DNA of 64,000 nt, from positions 70,510,046 through 70,574,045 of the forward strand of contig NC_069125.1 in NCBI RefSeq assembly GCF_026914265.1, written 5' to 3'. Under the pieces are notes generated by a model. The model saw nothing but the letters and a program-made list of their open reading frames with translations. It was not told where the DNA came from and did not search any database. The translations under genes and the position numbers were made by a program. Of the stretch, positions 11,200-23,900 are shown piece by piece. Every line of letters begins with the position of its first letter. The first letter of the stretch is position 1. This DNA comes from Mya arenaria (lineage: Eukaryota; Mollusca; Bivalvia; Myida; Myidae).

Positions 11200-14100
11200 G
11201 TCGCGTCACGACACACGTTGCTAGCAGATGGTGCGGAGGGTTCTGATGTGAAATGTTTGTTAAATATTCCAGATATGAACTGTTTCTTAAATATTGTAAG
11301 TCCGTGAAGTAGTAATGATTAACACTGAATGACCGTGCAAATTAATTACGTTCACAAAAGTGAATAGCGCAATAAAACATTTATGAAATAAATAGTAAAG
11401 GAGTCGATTTAAATTAATTTTGGAATCCAGTACTTTTTCAATACTTGAATTTGATTGGACTTAAGGGTGGGCGGAGCGAGCAAATAATCCAATTGGAGGA
11501 TTCACAAGTTTATGCAAACAATTAATTATTAGGTAATTGAATTTGAATTAGTGTAGTTGAGGCAAACTGATGGTTATAATCGGATGATAATAGAACAGTT
11601 TGAATACCGCTTTCAAATTGTGTGATGTTTCTGATTAGTGAATAGTAGTCTTAATTAACATTTGTTTGATGTGTTGCGACTTTGTCACACCAAGTTGTGG
11701 TTTCTTTATTAATTACTTAATTAGGTAATCTAGAAATGATGAAAAATAAATATGCAGCCCATGAAATCAATCTAAGATTTTGATATGGAATTATTCAATT
11801 GAAGCCAGAATATGAATGCACTTAATATAAAGTGATTCTAAAATGTTCAATTTTTAAAGTTTTTTTAGTATTTTTTTATCGTTTTTAAAATCTTAATTCT
11901 TAAGACATGTTTTTAGTGTTGTTCTGCAGTTGTTTTTTTTGAAACCACGATGGCAGAACAATAACCCAAAATAAATGGCCAAATGCAATAAGATTGTACG
12001 GAGCCAGATTTTAATGCAAAAATCTGCAAGATTCACAAACATAGATTCACAACCAGGTACCATATCAGAATTATCTTGCATTGGAATGTACACCATTAAC
12101 ATATTTTGGAAACAAATAAAACTATCACCCACTTTGAGGTTTTACCAACTCTGCATAGTTTTATCAAATATAGATTTTACAACTAATAAGATATATACTT
12201 TGATATACCGCGTTCAATTGTAATACTTTAGTATACTAGTATATATTCAATTGTTTTTCATTTTGTTACTATGCATATGTTTGTTGTTGACGATGTACAT
12301 TGTACAAGTCATAAATAAACGGTCGTATCAGTATCTGGGGAAACACGTGTTGTCATTTATATAAATCAGAGGATGAACAAGTTAAACACAACAGCGTTCT
12401 AATATTAAGAATATTTAATCTTTCTTTAAGAGAATTCTTGACAAACAAACAAATAAGCTTTAACAATATAGATGATAAAAACAAAGGGAAAGTTTTCATC
12501 TGTACTTGAAGAAGAGATCAAATGCTAAGAATGCTTCAATATATTCACAAAAATATCCCATTTTGCCGAAAAGGTTCTGTAATGCAATTATAGTGAATGT
12601 CTAAGTCTCATCTTTCTCATATTGTTTTAGTGTTTATCTTATGTTTAATAAATTGAAATTCAAATAAATATTTTAACAAACAAATGTCGACGACATGAAT
12701 TCTGTGCCATGCACCATAAAGACGTATTGAATAATATATAGGTATTTGTCATAAAATTATTAGATTTTATCTGAATGTATGGTAAGTATAATACTCCATT
12801 CGACTCCAAACGTTCATACTGAAATATCAATATCGCAAATTTTATAGCATGGATGAGGGGCTTTGTTTCCCTCAAGATGGTCTGGGAACCAACCTTAATT
12901 GGTAAGGAACTATCTGCAAGCCCAGGGGGTCGGAGAGCTCTTCTGTACTCTCGCCACAGGATTTGGCTAGCTACATGCGAATGGATTATCGTTCAATTTA
13001 ATAGCACACATATACTCTCCGTATTCTAGGCTTTGTAATGTCTGGTAAGAAGCATAAAATTTATTAAAGAGGTCATTTATTTATGCAGATTTGCTCAAAG
13101 CCCAGTTCTTAAGTAAACTTCCAGAGCTTGAGATGGTTCGTTCAGAGTATCATTTTCACCCTGTTTACATGTTTAACACACGTTCATTGACAAAATGTTC
13201 TGTTTCATCGTCGGTGAATAAAAAAAACAATTCACAACTAAAAGGTATTGAGAACGAGACCGTGTCCGGAATAGTACGATATACACTGACATTTGCAGTT
13301 TGTTTACCGAAACTTTCAGTTTTTCGTTGCGATTTCTACCCCAGCTTTCTCCACTAACAAAACCATTCTACAATATAGTCCCATTCATCGCACAAATACC
13401 AGCATTTTTGTCCTGGGTGAATATTTATTTGAACTTAGCATTGTATGACCTTGGGACACCTTTCATTGGGATAATCATACTAGAGCCACTTCAGGAAAGG
13501 TTCAAAACGTACGCACCAGATGGGGGGACAACTGTAAAATGGTTGAAACTGCCAGCGAGTCCAAACACAATGATCCAACTCTATGTAGTATTATCAAACA
13601 ATGTTTATATTAATAATCTGAAGAGAGCGGGGTGTGCAATTTGAAAAATAGGCCTATAAGTTCTTTATTTCCCCAACAATGCCCGAAAAATAGGAATTTT
13701 AAAGAGAAAAGCGTCAAAAATTCAACGGAGCTGTCATTCATGCAGTTTTTCTATGCGCTTTCTTATTCTACAGCTTTGATCTGCGAAGAAGAATTCATAT
13801 GAAAGTTTATAATTATAGTGCATGAGATTAAATTTCTAAGTGACTTGTGCTGTTCATATTATTGGTAATTCCATGCAAATTTATAAAATACTAATTACAA
13901 TTAATTACTATTGCTTGAATTTTCAGTGTTGACTGTTAATCAGATCTTTTCCAATGAGTCACAATACATTTCAATTACGTTTGCATTAGACAATCATTAC
14001 AGCTGTGACTTTAGTCGAGATTGAGCTACTGGACATGGCCGTTCAGCTTCTGTATTATAGTTATACATATTTGATAAGCATATAGAGAGCTGAGCTTTCT

Positions 14101-15140
14101 ACCTTCTGTATCCTGTGCGTAGGAGTATCTCATGATAATAACGGACCGAAAATCCCAACATGAGGGAATCAGGCCCAAGGTAGGGTACCCCCAACCCCTG
14201 TTGAAGTCATTTCTCATACAGTGTATAGCCATTATACGGTTCTTAATATTTCTGTTGCATATATAATCTAGCAAAAACAAACTGTATAACAGTCTGAAAT
14301 TGAAAGCCCTCAACTCCGATTTCAAGATAAATTTTGAGCTTTATCACCACTGATGCTTACGTCATAAAACAACAAGACGCTCCTTCTTCATAGATGGGTA
14401 TTCAGTAGCACTTTCATGATGAGCATGGCTTTGTGATTTTTGTACAGGTATTGTAGTGCAAACAGCTCATCTGACTAAAAGTACTCGATCATGCTTGCCT
14501 AAGAGAAATATTTCAGTATCAAAGTCCCAGCTTATACGGAGAGTATATTAAGAATATGATTTAAACAAGATTGCGATGAGGGCTATAATAGTAGGAAAAA
14601 GCATTTCTCCAGTATATACGAGACAGATAAGGTAATCTTTTATTGCACATATCATAGAACGTGAATAATGAGAATAATTTAAAATTCACAAAGTAATAGA
14701 TGTCTGAATATATTTCATATTTTGACATAAAACATCTCCACTAACATAAATTGAGTATAAATAATTAATAATATTTATAATAATTATGAAAATATAGTAA
14801 CAGTTGCAACTATAAATCACAACGGAGTGAATTGATAGTGAATGTCCTTCATGAATACTTTTTCTGAAGTTGTGTACTTAAGCCATACTAAAAAAAAAAA
14901 TATGTTTAGCGTCAACCCTAAGTACGAAAAACCTATCTAAAAACAAACAAAACCCAGAAAAAACCCTGAATACTAAACGATTGTTAGATTGATTACCACT
15001 GCAGAGTTCAAATAAAACTTGCATTCAGTAATTTAAAATATGTAGTTTTTTTCGAACAGGAAGCCCAAAATCTGTCCGAAGACGCTAAACATAGAAATGA
15101 TATCCTTAGTCAAATGCATTTCTTATTACTTACAAATAGA
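11200..15140. other. Intergenic sequence upstream of the homeobox gene, no gene recognised
   Basis: AT-rich DNA without convincing exons. The first 600 bp should contain the homeobox promoter; AATTAATTA-rich blocks at about 11510-11740 could be homeodomain-binding clusters, but such motifs are expected in AT-rich DNA. Short open frames (11.9-12.2, 13.1-13.6, 14.0-14.3 kb) match no family I know. Confidence 0.5.
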
Positions 15141-15975
15141 AACAAGAGTGCCAAGATGTCTTTGATTAGACAAAATACTGGACGCCTCGCACCTGTATGC
15201 CCCAGATGAAACCATAATATGTCCAGTCTTTTAAACAGGCGTATAAAAAAACATGAAACATATGTATTTGTTTAAAATGTTACAAAAGGGCCATAACTCT
15301 TAAAAAAATAAGTTGGGAGTTATATAACTTGCCACAAAGGAGCACATTGTTTTTATGTTAATCACTTAATGAAGTTGGAAGATTTCCAAAAGTAAAGTCA
15401 TAAAGTTTATCTGCTAAATTCAAATTACTACGCCATCTACTTGCAGTTAGTTAAATGTAAAGATGACATTGTACACTGTCCATAACATCCGACGTTGTTT
15501 TCGATGGAAAATTGCCAAGGGTTCCGAATGGGGGTGAAAGAATTTGATAAAAGGTCACCTAAGGAACATTTCCGTGAACTTATTTTAAAATCGTGTCAGC
15601 AAACTCAGAGGAAAAGATTTTCATTTTTTTTTCATATACATGTAGTAAAAAAGTAGCCCTACCCCTGCCAGTCCTTTCAATTTTTTTACAAATTAACATG
15701 GGGTCAAGATTTGATACAGAATCATCTAAGGAACACTTCTGTAAATATATTTGGAATCTCGGCCAGCAGTTTCTTTGAAGATTTTCGAAGTTTTTCCTAT
15801 TCATTGGAATGGCTAGCAATGTTCACCATGGAACCACTTAAAGGGATCTAGAATAGGACCACCCAAGGAACATTCCTTTAAAGTGTGGTTAAAATTGTCC
15901 CAGTGGTTTAAATTGAAGGAAAATATTGATGATCACAATAGTTCATGCTGAGCACTTTGTGCTAAGGTGAGCTAA
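15141..15975 (+). mobile_element. Non-autonomous composite element with AACAAGAG start and hairpin-CTAA end
   Basis: Begins AACAAGAGTGCCAAGATG. The core holds two to three diverged units of about 100 bp (AAGGAACA.TTC.GT, GATTTGATACAGAATCA). The right end is a stem-loop AGCAC-TTT-GTGCT (15951-15963) and, eight bases on, CTAA (15972-15975). A hairpin a few bases before CTRR is the hallmark of Helitron 3' ends, and non-autonomous Helitron-like 'pearl' elements of bivalves carry tandem cores (family knowledge). The base after CTAA is not T and I see no clear 5' TC, so the class is tentative. No protein is encoded. Confidence 0.6.
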
Positions 15976-16622
15976 AAAGCTAAGCTAGCAAGATCAATTG
16001 CATGTGTTGATTGCAAGTGTGCAGTATTTAAGGTAATAATGATAAAGAATGGAGCACTCTATGACATGAATATTTAAAAATTTCATTCTGTATGCATTGT
16101 ACATCTAAGATATGTTAGTTCGAATGGATGAAGATAAAAAAGCTGGTAAAACCAAAACTAGAATTTCGCTTATGTGATGTGTCTCCTGTTGGGAATGCAC
16201 ATCATTAAGAGGTCATAAATGAAAACACAGCATAAGCAACAATGGCGATCAGACTGGTAAATCAGACTGGTAATTGAACTCAGTTGAGTTATTATGCTAA
16301 TAAGCAGTGCTCCTAAGTTTTGTAAAATTTGAGAAGAAATGTCTCTGTAAGAGACTGGAAATGAAAATGTGTTGTAGCGCTACCAGCCCTGTACAAGATG
16401 ATCCCTACACAGTGAACACAAAAATGTTTATTATCTGTCATTGAATCTGACATCTGAATCACTCAATACCTATCAGAGAGGTGTAACGCAACTTCCCATT
16501 GCATATCAAATATTCATACATTACCTACAGATTTACTTAACAAATAAAAACTTTAACAAATAAAATTTGAAGTATACTGAACGATGCCAATTTACCGCCT
16601 ACCGGTCCCTAGTACTCCTTAA

Positions 16623-17725
16623 AACAAGAGCCGTCGTAAGACAGCGCGCTCGACTACGCCGCTTTGACTTAGAATACAATAACGATGTAATAATACCAAG
16701 TTTGGTCTCTTTATGTCAAACCTAACTAAAATTATTCAATACATTAGGTGACTTTGATGCTGCCCTCCCACCAGCCCGCTCAAACAATGACGCAAGTCAT
16801 TCAAATAACTTGATTTCCCATTATGAAAATGTGGTTAAGAATATATACAAAATGCCTTTCAAAGAAAATAAGAAAAAAATCAGAAAAAAAAAAATCAAGG
16901 GCCATAATTTGTATTTAGGCTTAAAACGGAGTTATGTTTCTTGTTGTAAGATGGTCGTAAATAATTTTGAATTTTATTAAGTGCATTTAATGAACGATAT
17001 ATAAAAATGTTTTTTCATTAAAATCCCAACTTGCCCTTAACTTTTACTTGCCTAAAACTTTAACCTAAGTCAATCAGGGGCCATAACTTGTATTAAGGAT
17101 ATGGAGTTATGTAACCTCATTGAGTGATGGTCCTGAACAATTGTGTGAAGTATTAAGTCAATCGAATGAAGGGTATAGAAGTTATTAAACAATATCCCAA
17201 CCTGCCCTTAAACTTTAACCTTAGTTCCAAAGTCAATCAGGGGCCATAATTTGTATAAAAGATAATACGGAGTTATCTAACCTCATTATGTGATGGCTCT
17301 GAACATCTGTGTGAAGTATTAAGTCAATTGAATGAATGGTATTGGAGTTTTAAGTGAAAATCCCAACTTGCCCTTAAACCTGCCTTAAAACTTTAACCTA
17401 AGTCAATCAATGGCCATAACTTGTATTTAGGATAATGAAGGGTATGGAAGTTATCAATAAATATCCCAACCTGCCCTAAAACTTTAACCTAAGTTCCATA
17501 GTCAATCAGGGGCCATAATCTGTGTAAAGAATAATATGGAGGTATCTAACCTCATCATGTGATGGTCCTGAACAACTGTGTGAAGTATTAAGTCAATTGA
17601 ATGTAGGGTATTGGACTTATAAGTGAAAATCCCAACTTGCCCTAAAACTTTAACCGGACGCCGACGCTGTCGCTGATGCTGGGGCGAGTAGTATAGCCCA
17701 CCTATTCTTCGAATAGTCGAGCTAA
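16623..17725 (+). mobile_element. Non-autonomous composite element, second family, tandem ~170-bp core
   Basis: Left arm AACAAGAGCCGTCGTAAG, then GCGCTCGACTACGCC. The core has about four diverged units of 160-180 bp (AACTTTAACCTAAGT, CAATCAGGGGCCATAA, GGAGTTATCTAACCTCA, GTGTGAAGTATTAAGTCAAT). Right arm GACGCCGACGCTGTCG, then a perfect stem-loop CTATTC-TTC-GAATAG (17702-17716) and CTAA at 17722-17725. GCTCGACTA of the left arm is inverted in the right arm (TAGTCGAGC). The element ends 208 bp beyond the stop of the ORP11-like gene and may lie in or near its 3' UTR. Confidence 0.65.
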
Positions 17726-17933
17726 AAACCTTGAATACCGCACATTGGAAAGAGATGTTACACTCTCATATCAGTTTGTCTATGTTTTACAAAAGACCCA
17801 CAAGAAGAAGAAGCAAAAGGCACAAGATATTACAGTTGTCTAGAAATAAAACCATGAAGATGGTGAGAAAGAGCAGTAGTTGGTCCAGCATGTCTGTGGT
17901 ACCATGTCCATCAGCGCAGAACGGTCCACTTCC

Positions 17934-20900
17934 TCACAACATATCCTTGTACAGCCAGGCATCACCAACCTTCTTGAAGAACTGAAAAATAGTATACATA
18001 TAGGATAGGTAAAATACACAGACTAAACGTCAATGTGTATGATAAAACATTTATTAAATTTTTTGAAAGAAAATACCATCACTACTTAATGATATGTCAG
18101 AATGTGACGAAGCAGGACTTGACGAATGCAACTCCTTTACAGCCATTAGATAAATCGATCTGGGGCTAGAATTAATGAAACCAGAGAGTGTTCATTTTTT
18201 TTTTTTTTTTTTGAATGAAAATACTTGACTTGCATTATGCTGCAGTAAATGTTCATGTTTGTATATAACTAAGCAACATTTAAGTACAGTTTAAAAGGTG
18301 ACAATTATCCTAAAGTAGATCTAGAACTATTTTAAAGGTGTAAAAGTTTGTATTTTTTATGTTAACTGAGGTAGAATAAATTGAACGACTCTATACCTTG
18401 GTTGGGAAGGCAGTATTTGTGTCTTTACGGTGTCTTTCTCCCTCCCTTTGCCTCTCCTCCAACTACAATCACAGTACATGTAGTCTTATGCAAATTTGCG
18501 CATATTAAAAGGTTCAATAAAGAGAACAGTCATATATTTATAATACATCAATTGCATAGCCACTGAATGTTTAGTCCTCAGAATATAACAAAAATAAGAA
18601 CTAGCTATCATTCCAGCCCCTCTTCCCTCCAAAAAACACCTCAAATTATAATCTGTTAGCATTTAAGGAAACATTTTGTTTTCCTCATTTTATAGCTGTT
18701 GAAATCCTGAAACAGCATTACTTCCAATACATTTAATATCTATAATTCATGAAGGTCTGTTGTTCAGGTACTTACAAATTTCTTATGTTCTGTTGCTGTG
18801 TTGATGTCGCCTACTTTCAATGCTGAGGTAACATGTTGCCATAGTTTCCGTGACTCAAAATCGCCCTGTTTCTGCACGGGCCGCACCCTCTTTCTCCACA
18901 CCTTGTTATCTTCCACATTCACTGTCTTTGTGTTGCCCTAGAAGAAATAAACTTGTATTAACTGTTTAAATCTTTATAATTAAACTTTGCTTTAGATGCA
19001 TGTACTCCTGTACAATTTGAAATTGTTTAAAAACATAAATTATATAGTCGTATTTTGCAAAATTTTATTTTATTTTGTATCAAATGCTAGAAAAACGTTT
19101 TGCAAAGCTGACATTACTCACATTAGTGTAGGTGAATTCAAAGCTAGAATTCCACTCGCCCTGCACCTTACAGGTGATATTTCCTGTGTTTCCGTTTTTG
19201 ACCTCCGCTGACACCCGATGTAGACGACCCCCATAAAACGGCTGGAATTAAAGCCTGCATTATTGACACTATTTCTGAGATATATGTATGCAGGAAGTTT
19301 AGACAACCAGATTTCACCTTAAGATGTTTTTTCCTAAGCACTGCAACATTCATTTTTCCTCCCCCATGCTTTGACAACTGGATCATAATGGCCTTGAATC
19401 CATGCCATATTTCTGGAGACCATTCCAGGGGATTTGTTCAGAAAGTATTTTTAGACGCAAGTACGAAAAAATGTATTCACACATATCTATTGCTATGAAA
19501 ACCTTTAACTTATTGAATATACAGAATTGATTTACCGATATATATGATTAATCATATTTTTTTGATACACTGCCATGTCAAACTGTAATTTGCTTGCAGA
19601 ACAAAATATGTCATAGGAAAAATATGTTTTCGAGACAATTTAATTGGTTTACCTTCCTCCACAGTCAATTAAAAAAATCAGCTATGATGACATTCAGAGA
19701 ATAAGAGAATGAATATATTATTTTTTTCCATTTTCCAAATAGTAATATTTCTTTGCCTTTGATCATTATTGCAATAAATTTATCACTTCATTCAAAAGTT
19801 TCCTTTTGGCATTCATCAAACCTTTTTTAAAGTATTCATTGTAATTCATAAAGTCATTTCTCCCTTGTTGAGTTGTTTGTTTACATTCAGTTTCACTCAC
19901 ATACTGTGGTTTCACTTTGTCATTATTGCCTGTTGTAAAATCTCTCTAAAAAAAAATATGGCTGTTTTGAAACTTCAGGAGAAATTATATTAACATATTA
20001 ATATTACACTTTATTATTGGTAATGCACCAAAATAGATGGTACAAGCAAAGAAAGCAGCTGCTTTTATCACTCAAATGAATGTTTATATTGACAACATGC
20101 ATGTTTTTCATACCTTTGTATGGAAAATGATGCCTGCAGAGAAGTTGGTTTGTGGACATGTCATATTGATGCGATCGCCCATCTCGACCCAAGGCGTGGT
20201 GAGGATGGAGCGGGCATACGCACTTGGCAGACTGAACACATACTCCTCATCAAAGTCCAGCAGCTTCAATACAACTAGGGGATGATATAACACAATTAAT
20301 GTCAATGTACAATGCAGTACAAAGGCAAATTTAGTATTTTGCAGAGAACATAATTTTAAGAAAACCAACCTGTAATTCACTTACGTATACAGAACACAAA
20401 AACACTTTTCAGTATCTGTAAAACTTATTACTTCAATCTGAATATATTCTTGAAATGAAGTCTATTTTTAATTTAATATAACTTATTTTTACAAATGATG
20501 AAAACAAGTCTATTTTCAATTTAATATAACTTATTTTTACAAATGATGTAAACTTTACTTATTCTTTTAAAAAAAAATCTATGTAAATCTTAATTCTGTC
20601 CTATAATACCTTTGCCCACCATGACCACTCCGATGGACATGCCCATAAACTTGGACTTGGTCCATATTGAGGCATTCACGCAAACTCTCTTTTTTGGGCA
20701 CTCGAAGTAGAAGGCTGAAACTGTGAAAGAATTTTAATGACAAATTATGTATACAAGGCAATCATTATTCTACAGTAAATGAGCATTGTTTATATTGTGT
20801 ATCATGATGTAACATCAAGAAATTAATTCCATCTTATTTCTAATTCTATATTTTTATTGTACAAGCTAGTTCCATGTTCATCCATTTATTTTGACTGCAT

Positions 20901-23900
20901 GATTACCAGGTTGCAGTTTTTCAAGAGGAAGACTGTCATTACCCACAAGTACCATCAATAAGTTGTTTTTCACCAGATGATTACCAGGTAGTAGTACTTC
21001 ATTGACATCAATAATAACAGCAACACTGTCATAGCTCCCCAGGACACACATTAAGTTGTTTTATCCCCATAATTACCGGGCGGGTGATGTGAGACCTGTT
21101 CTGCAGTGTATGAGAGCAGATATGGCTCCCCTCCATCCCCAGAGGTCTCACCGATCTGCTCCGGTGGGATTCGCCAGGAGCAGTGGAACGTCTCACCTAT
21201 GATTGGGTTGTAGGGCTTCTTGGCTATTGAACCCTGAGGATTGAATAACAAAACAAAGCTTTAAAGCTTTGCAACATATCAATTTTGTTAAATTTATAAA
21301 CAAATACTAAGTTATGAAGCCTATGAAAACAAAAAACAAAACCTACTTTTAACTTTTGAATAGCTTGCAAAATTGATTCTTAGCATGCATGTTTAACAAC
21401 ATTTCATATTTACCTGTCTGCCTGCATGGAAGGAGGTTAGGTACCACTCCAGCACGGCCATCATCCGCTCCTCTGGCGAAGACAGGCAAGTTATCCTGTA
21501 TAAAGCCAGGAACAATGCCAGTTATTGCTCCGAACAGCATAATACTTGGAACACTTCCTTTATCTTTGGTATTAACTGACTAATACCACTCAATTCATTG
21601 GATAAGTATACCTACACAAGAGCCATCAATATATTGGAATGAATTACAAACTAGAGCTATTACAGGAGTGATAAAAATACCCCTCACACAGCTTTGACAC
21701 CTTATTATAGTTATTGAATCTCCATTTACACTATATTGTAAAAAAAAACAAAAAATGGCTATATTTCTGGGAAAAATACTCAAAAGAAGAAGAAGACAAA
21801 AACCTATGAATAGCATGCACAAATAAGCTTGAAATTATTCATTCCCACTCCATCCAGGGTGTTTGAAGATGAAGTGCACACAAGAATCTCAATGAACACT
21901 ATATTAGAAAAGACAACCATAACTCAGTAATACATTGTTTTAGCAAACCTCACCGAAGGCATTCACAACTAGGCCTAATATCAATCACTCTGGTAAAGTT
22001 TCATTTACATTCAACCAGGGCTTTGGAACACAAAGCCAATGCAAGAATCTCTCTGTAGATACCGAGGTATTATCAATAAACAACAACAACAAAGGTCCGT
22101 AATTGTGAAAAAAGTCTGCATGCATCATTAAACTTCATTTTTATCACTCCTGTGAAGTTTCATCCTTATCAAGCCCAGGGTTTTGTAGAAGCACTGGCAT
22201 GATTGTGTCTACAGACTGACAGACAAGCTGAGTCCAGTATACCTGCATCCCGCCTGCCCCCTTGCAACTTTCTTGTGTCAGGGTAAAATAGTTGAACGAA
22301 ATGGACATTAGCAAAAAGAGATATCATGATTAGGATGGAAGTTAAATTGTACAGTTAGGGAATGGACAAGGTCAATCTAGTAATTTTTTGACAATTAAAG
22401 GGACATAATCCAGAAATCAGATGGGTTTTCAAACTAATACAAGATATTGTGCCCATAAACATAACTGAATATATAAGTCTGATAAAAATGGAAGTTAGTG
22501 CAGACAAGGTCAATTTGGTCAAATTTGGTCAAGGGCCATAAGTCAGGAGTTACTTAAGCAATCATACAGACAGTAGATAACTGTTTACACAGAAGTAAAC
22601 AGTATACCTGAGGAAGACGTCTGGGTGAGCCATGCAGTCTGCAAAAAGCTCCAGCAGGGAACGCCGCTCCAGGATGAATGTTGGCAACACAACCTGTCAA
22701 ATATAGGTATCAATCATCAAGAAGAACTAGTTTGAAGCACCTGGATATGAGAGTAGATCAAAAGAATAAGTTCACATTATGAGACGAAAATACACAATAT
22801 CTCAGTGAAATGCAGTCATTTAATAATTAGAAACCTACCACAGTCATCAAAACCTAATATTGAAGGTGAAAACAATGTGAGCCATTTTCCTGCCTACCTT
22901 TGTGAGGTCCATGCCCAGTTTGAGCTGTGAAAGAAGATGCAGGATGATGGACTTGTGCTCCTCCACCCCCTCCAGGTCTGTGTCCTTGTACTCTGCTACA
23001 TCCTCCTCTTCCTCATCGTGGTCCACCACAACCACTGGAAACACCCACACCATAGTATCATTGTTTAGTTTCCACTCATAGCATAGGATTCAATATTGAA
23101 TATACCTCTTCAGCTCACAGTTCAAATTCAAGTACAACATAGTATCAGTAAGAATACAGATACCAGTAACTACTATTAAACAGAAAACATTTATGACCAA
23201 TAAAGAATTATGATACCTGTCATGCCATTTTAGAAGTGTCCTAATTAAAACATGTCAAGGTTCATCCTCTGAATGTTAAACCTGTGTTGTTTTCAAGTGT
23301 GGACAAAGTTAAGCTGGATCTATGTATATTTATGTTCACTTTAAAATGGCACATAGAATATCCTGAATAACTTGCCTGGGTTGGTCTCCGGGAGGAGGAA
23401 GGGGAGGTCGCAGGCGGAGGTGAAGCTGCCCACCGGGGAGTGGACAGATTCGGCCAGGCTCTTGGTCCGGCTGTCCCTACGGGGGGCCCTGCACACAGTA
23501 CAGAACAAACCAATATGTATACACTTCATATAAATATCCCTGCCATTGTTCTAGTCAAATACACAAATATTTCTGCCATTGTTGTTCACATATTATTTCT
23601 TATAAAAGCCCCCAACAATTTCAATGGAAACCTAACAATACTAGGTATTTTTGTTATTTAGTATTAGTCTTACCATTTATACATCTACATGTTTTTACTG
23701 AGGTTTTCATGATGCCTCGATGGGTGCAAATAAAGGTCATAGTTCAGATCAATTGCTTAGCATATAACTTTTTGAATAAAACAGAATGAATGTAAGGACA
23801 TTTCAAAAGTGCAAACATTAACAAGCATTGCTATAACAATGTCATAAATCAGGACATTGCCAGTATCTAACTACATGCATGGGACCACAATAATGTTCAC

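Noticed and set aside
12895-12985. Structured GC-rich stretch considered as a tRNA or small RNA
   Set aside because: No acceptor stem, no A or B box and no anticodon loop could be drawn.
20708-20720. An acceptor six bases downstream (TTTCAG|CC) for ORP11 exon 17
   Set aside because: It would delete V485 and S486 directly after EQVSHHPP. The upstream acceptor (TTCACAG|TT) restores the conserved HHPPVSAFY sequence.
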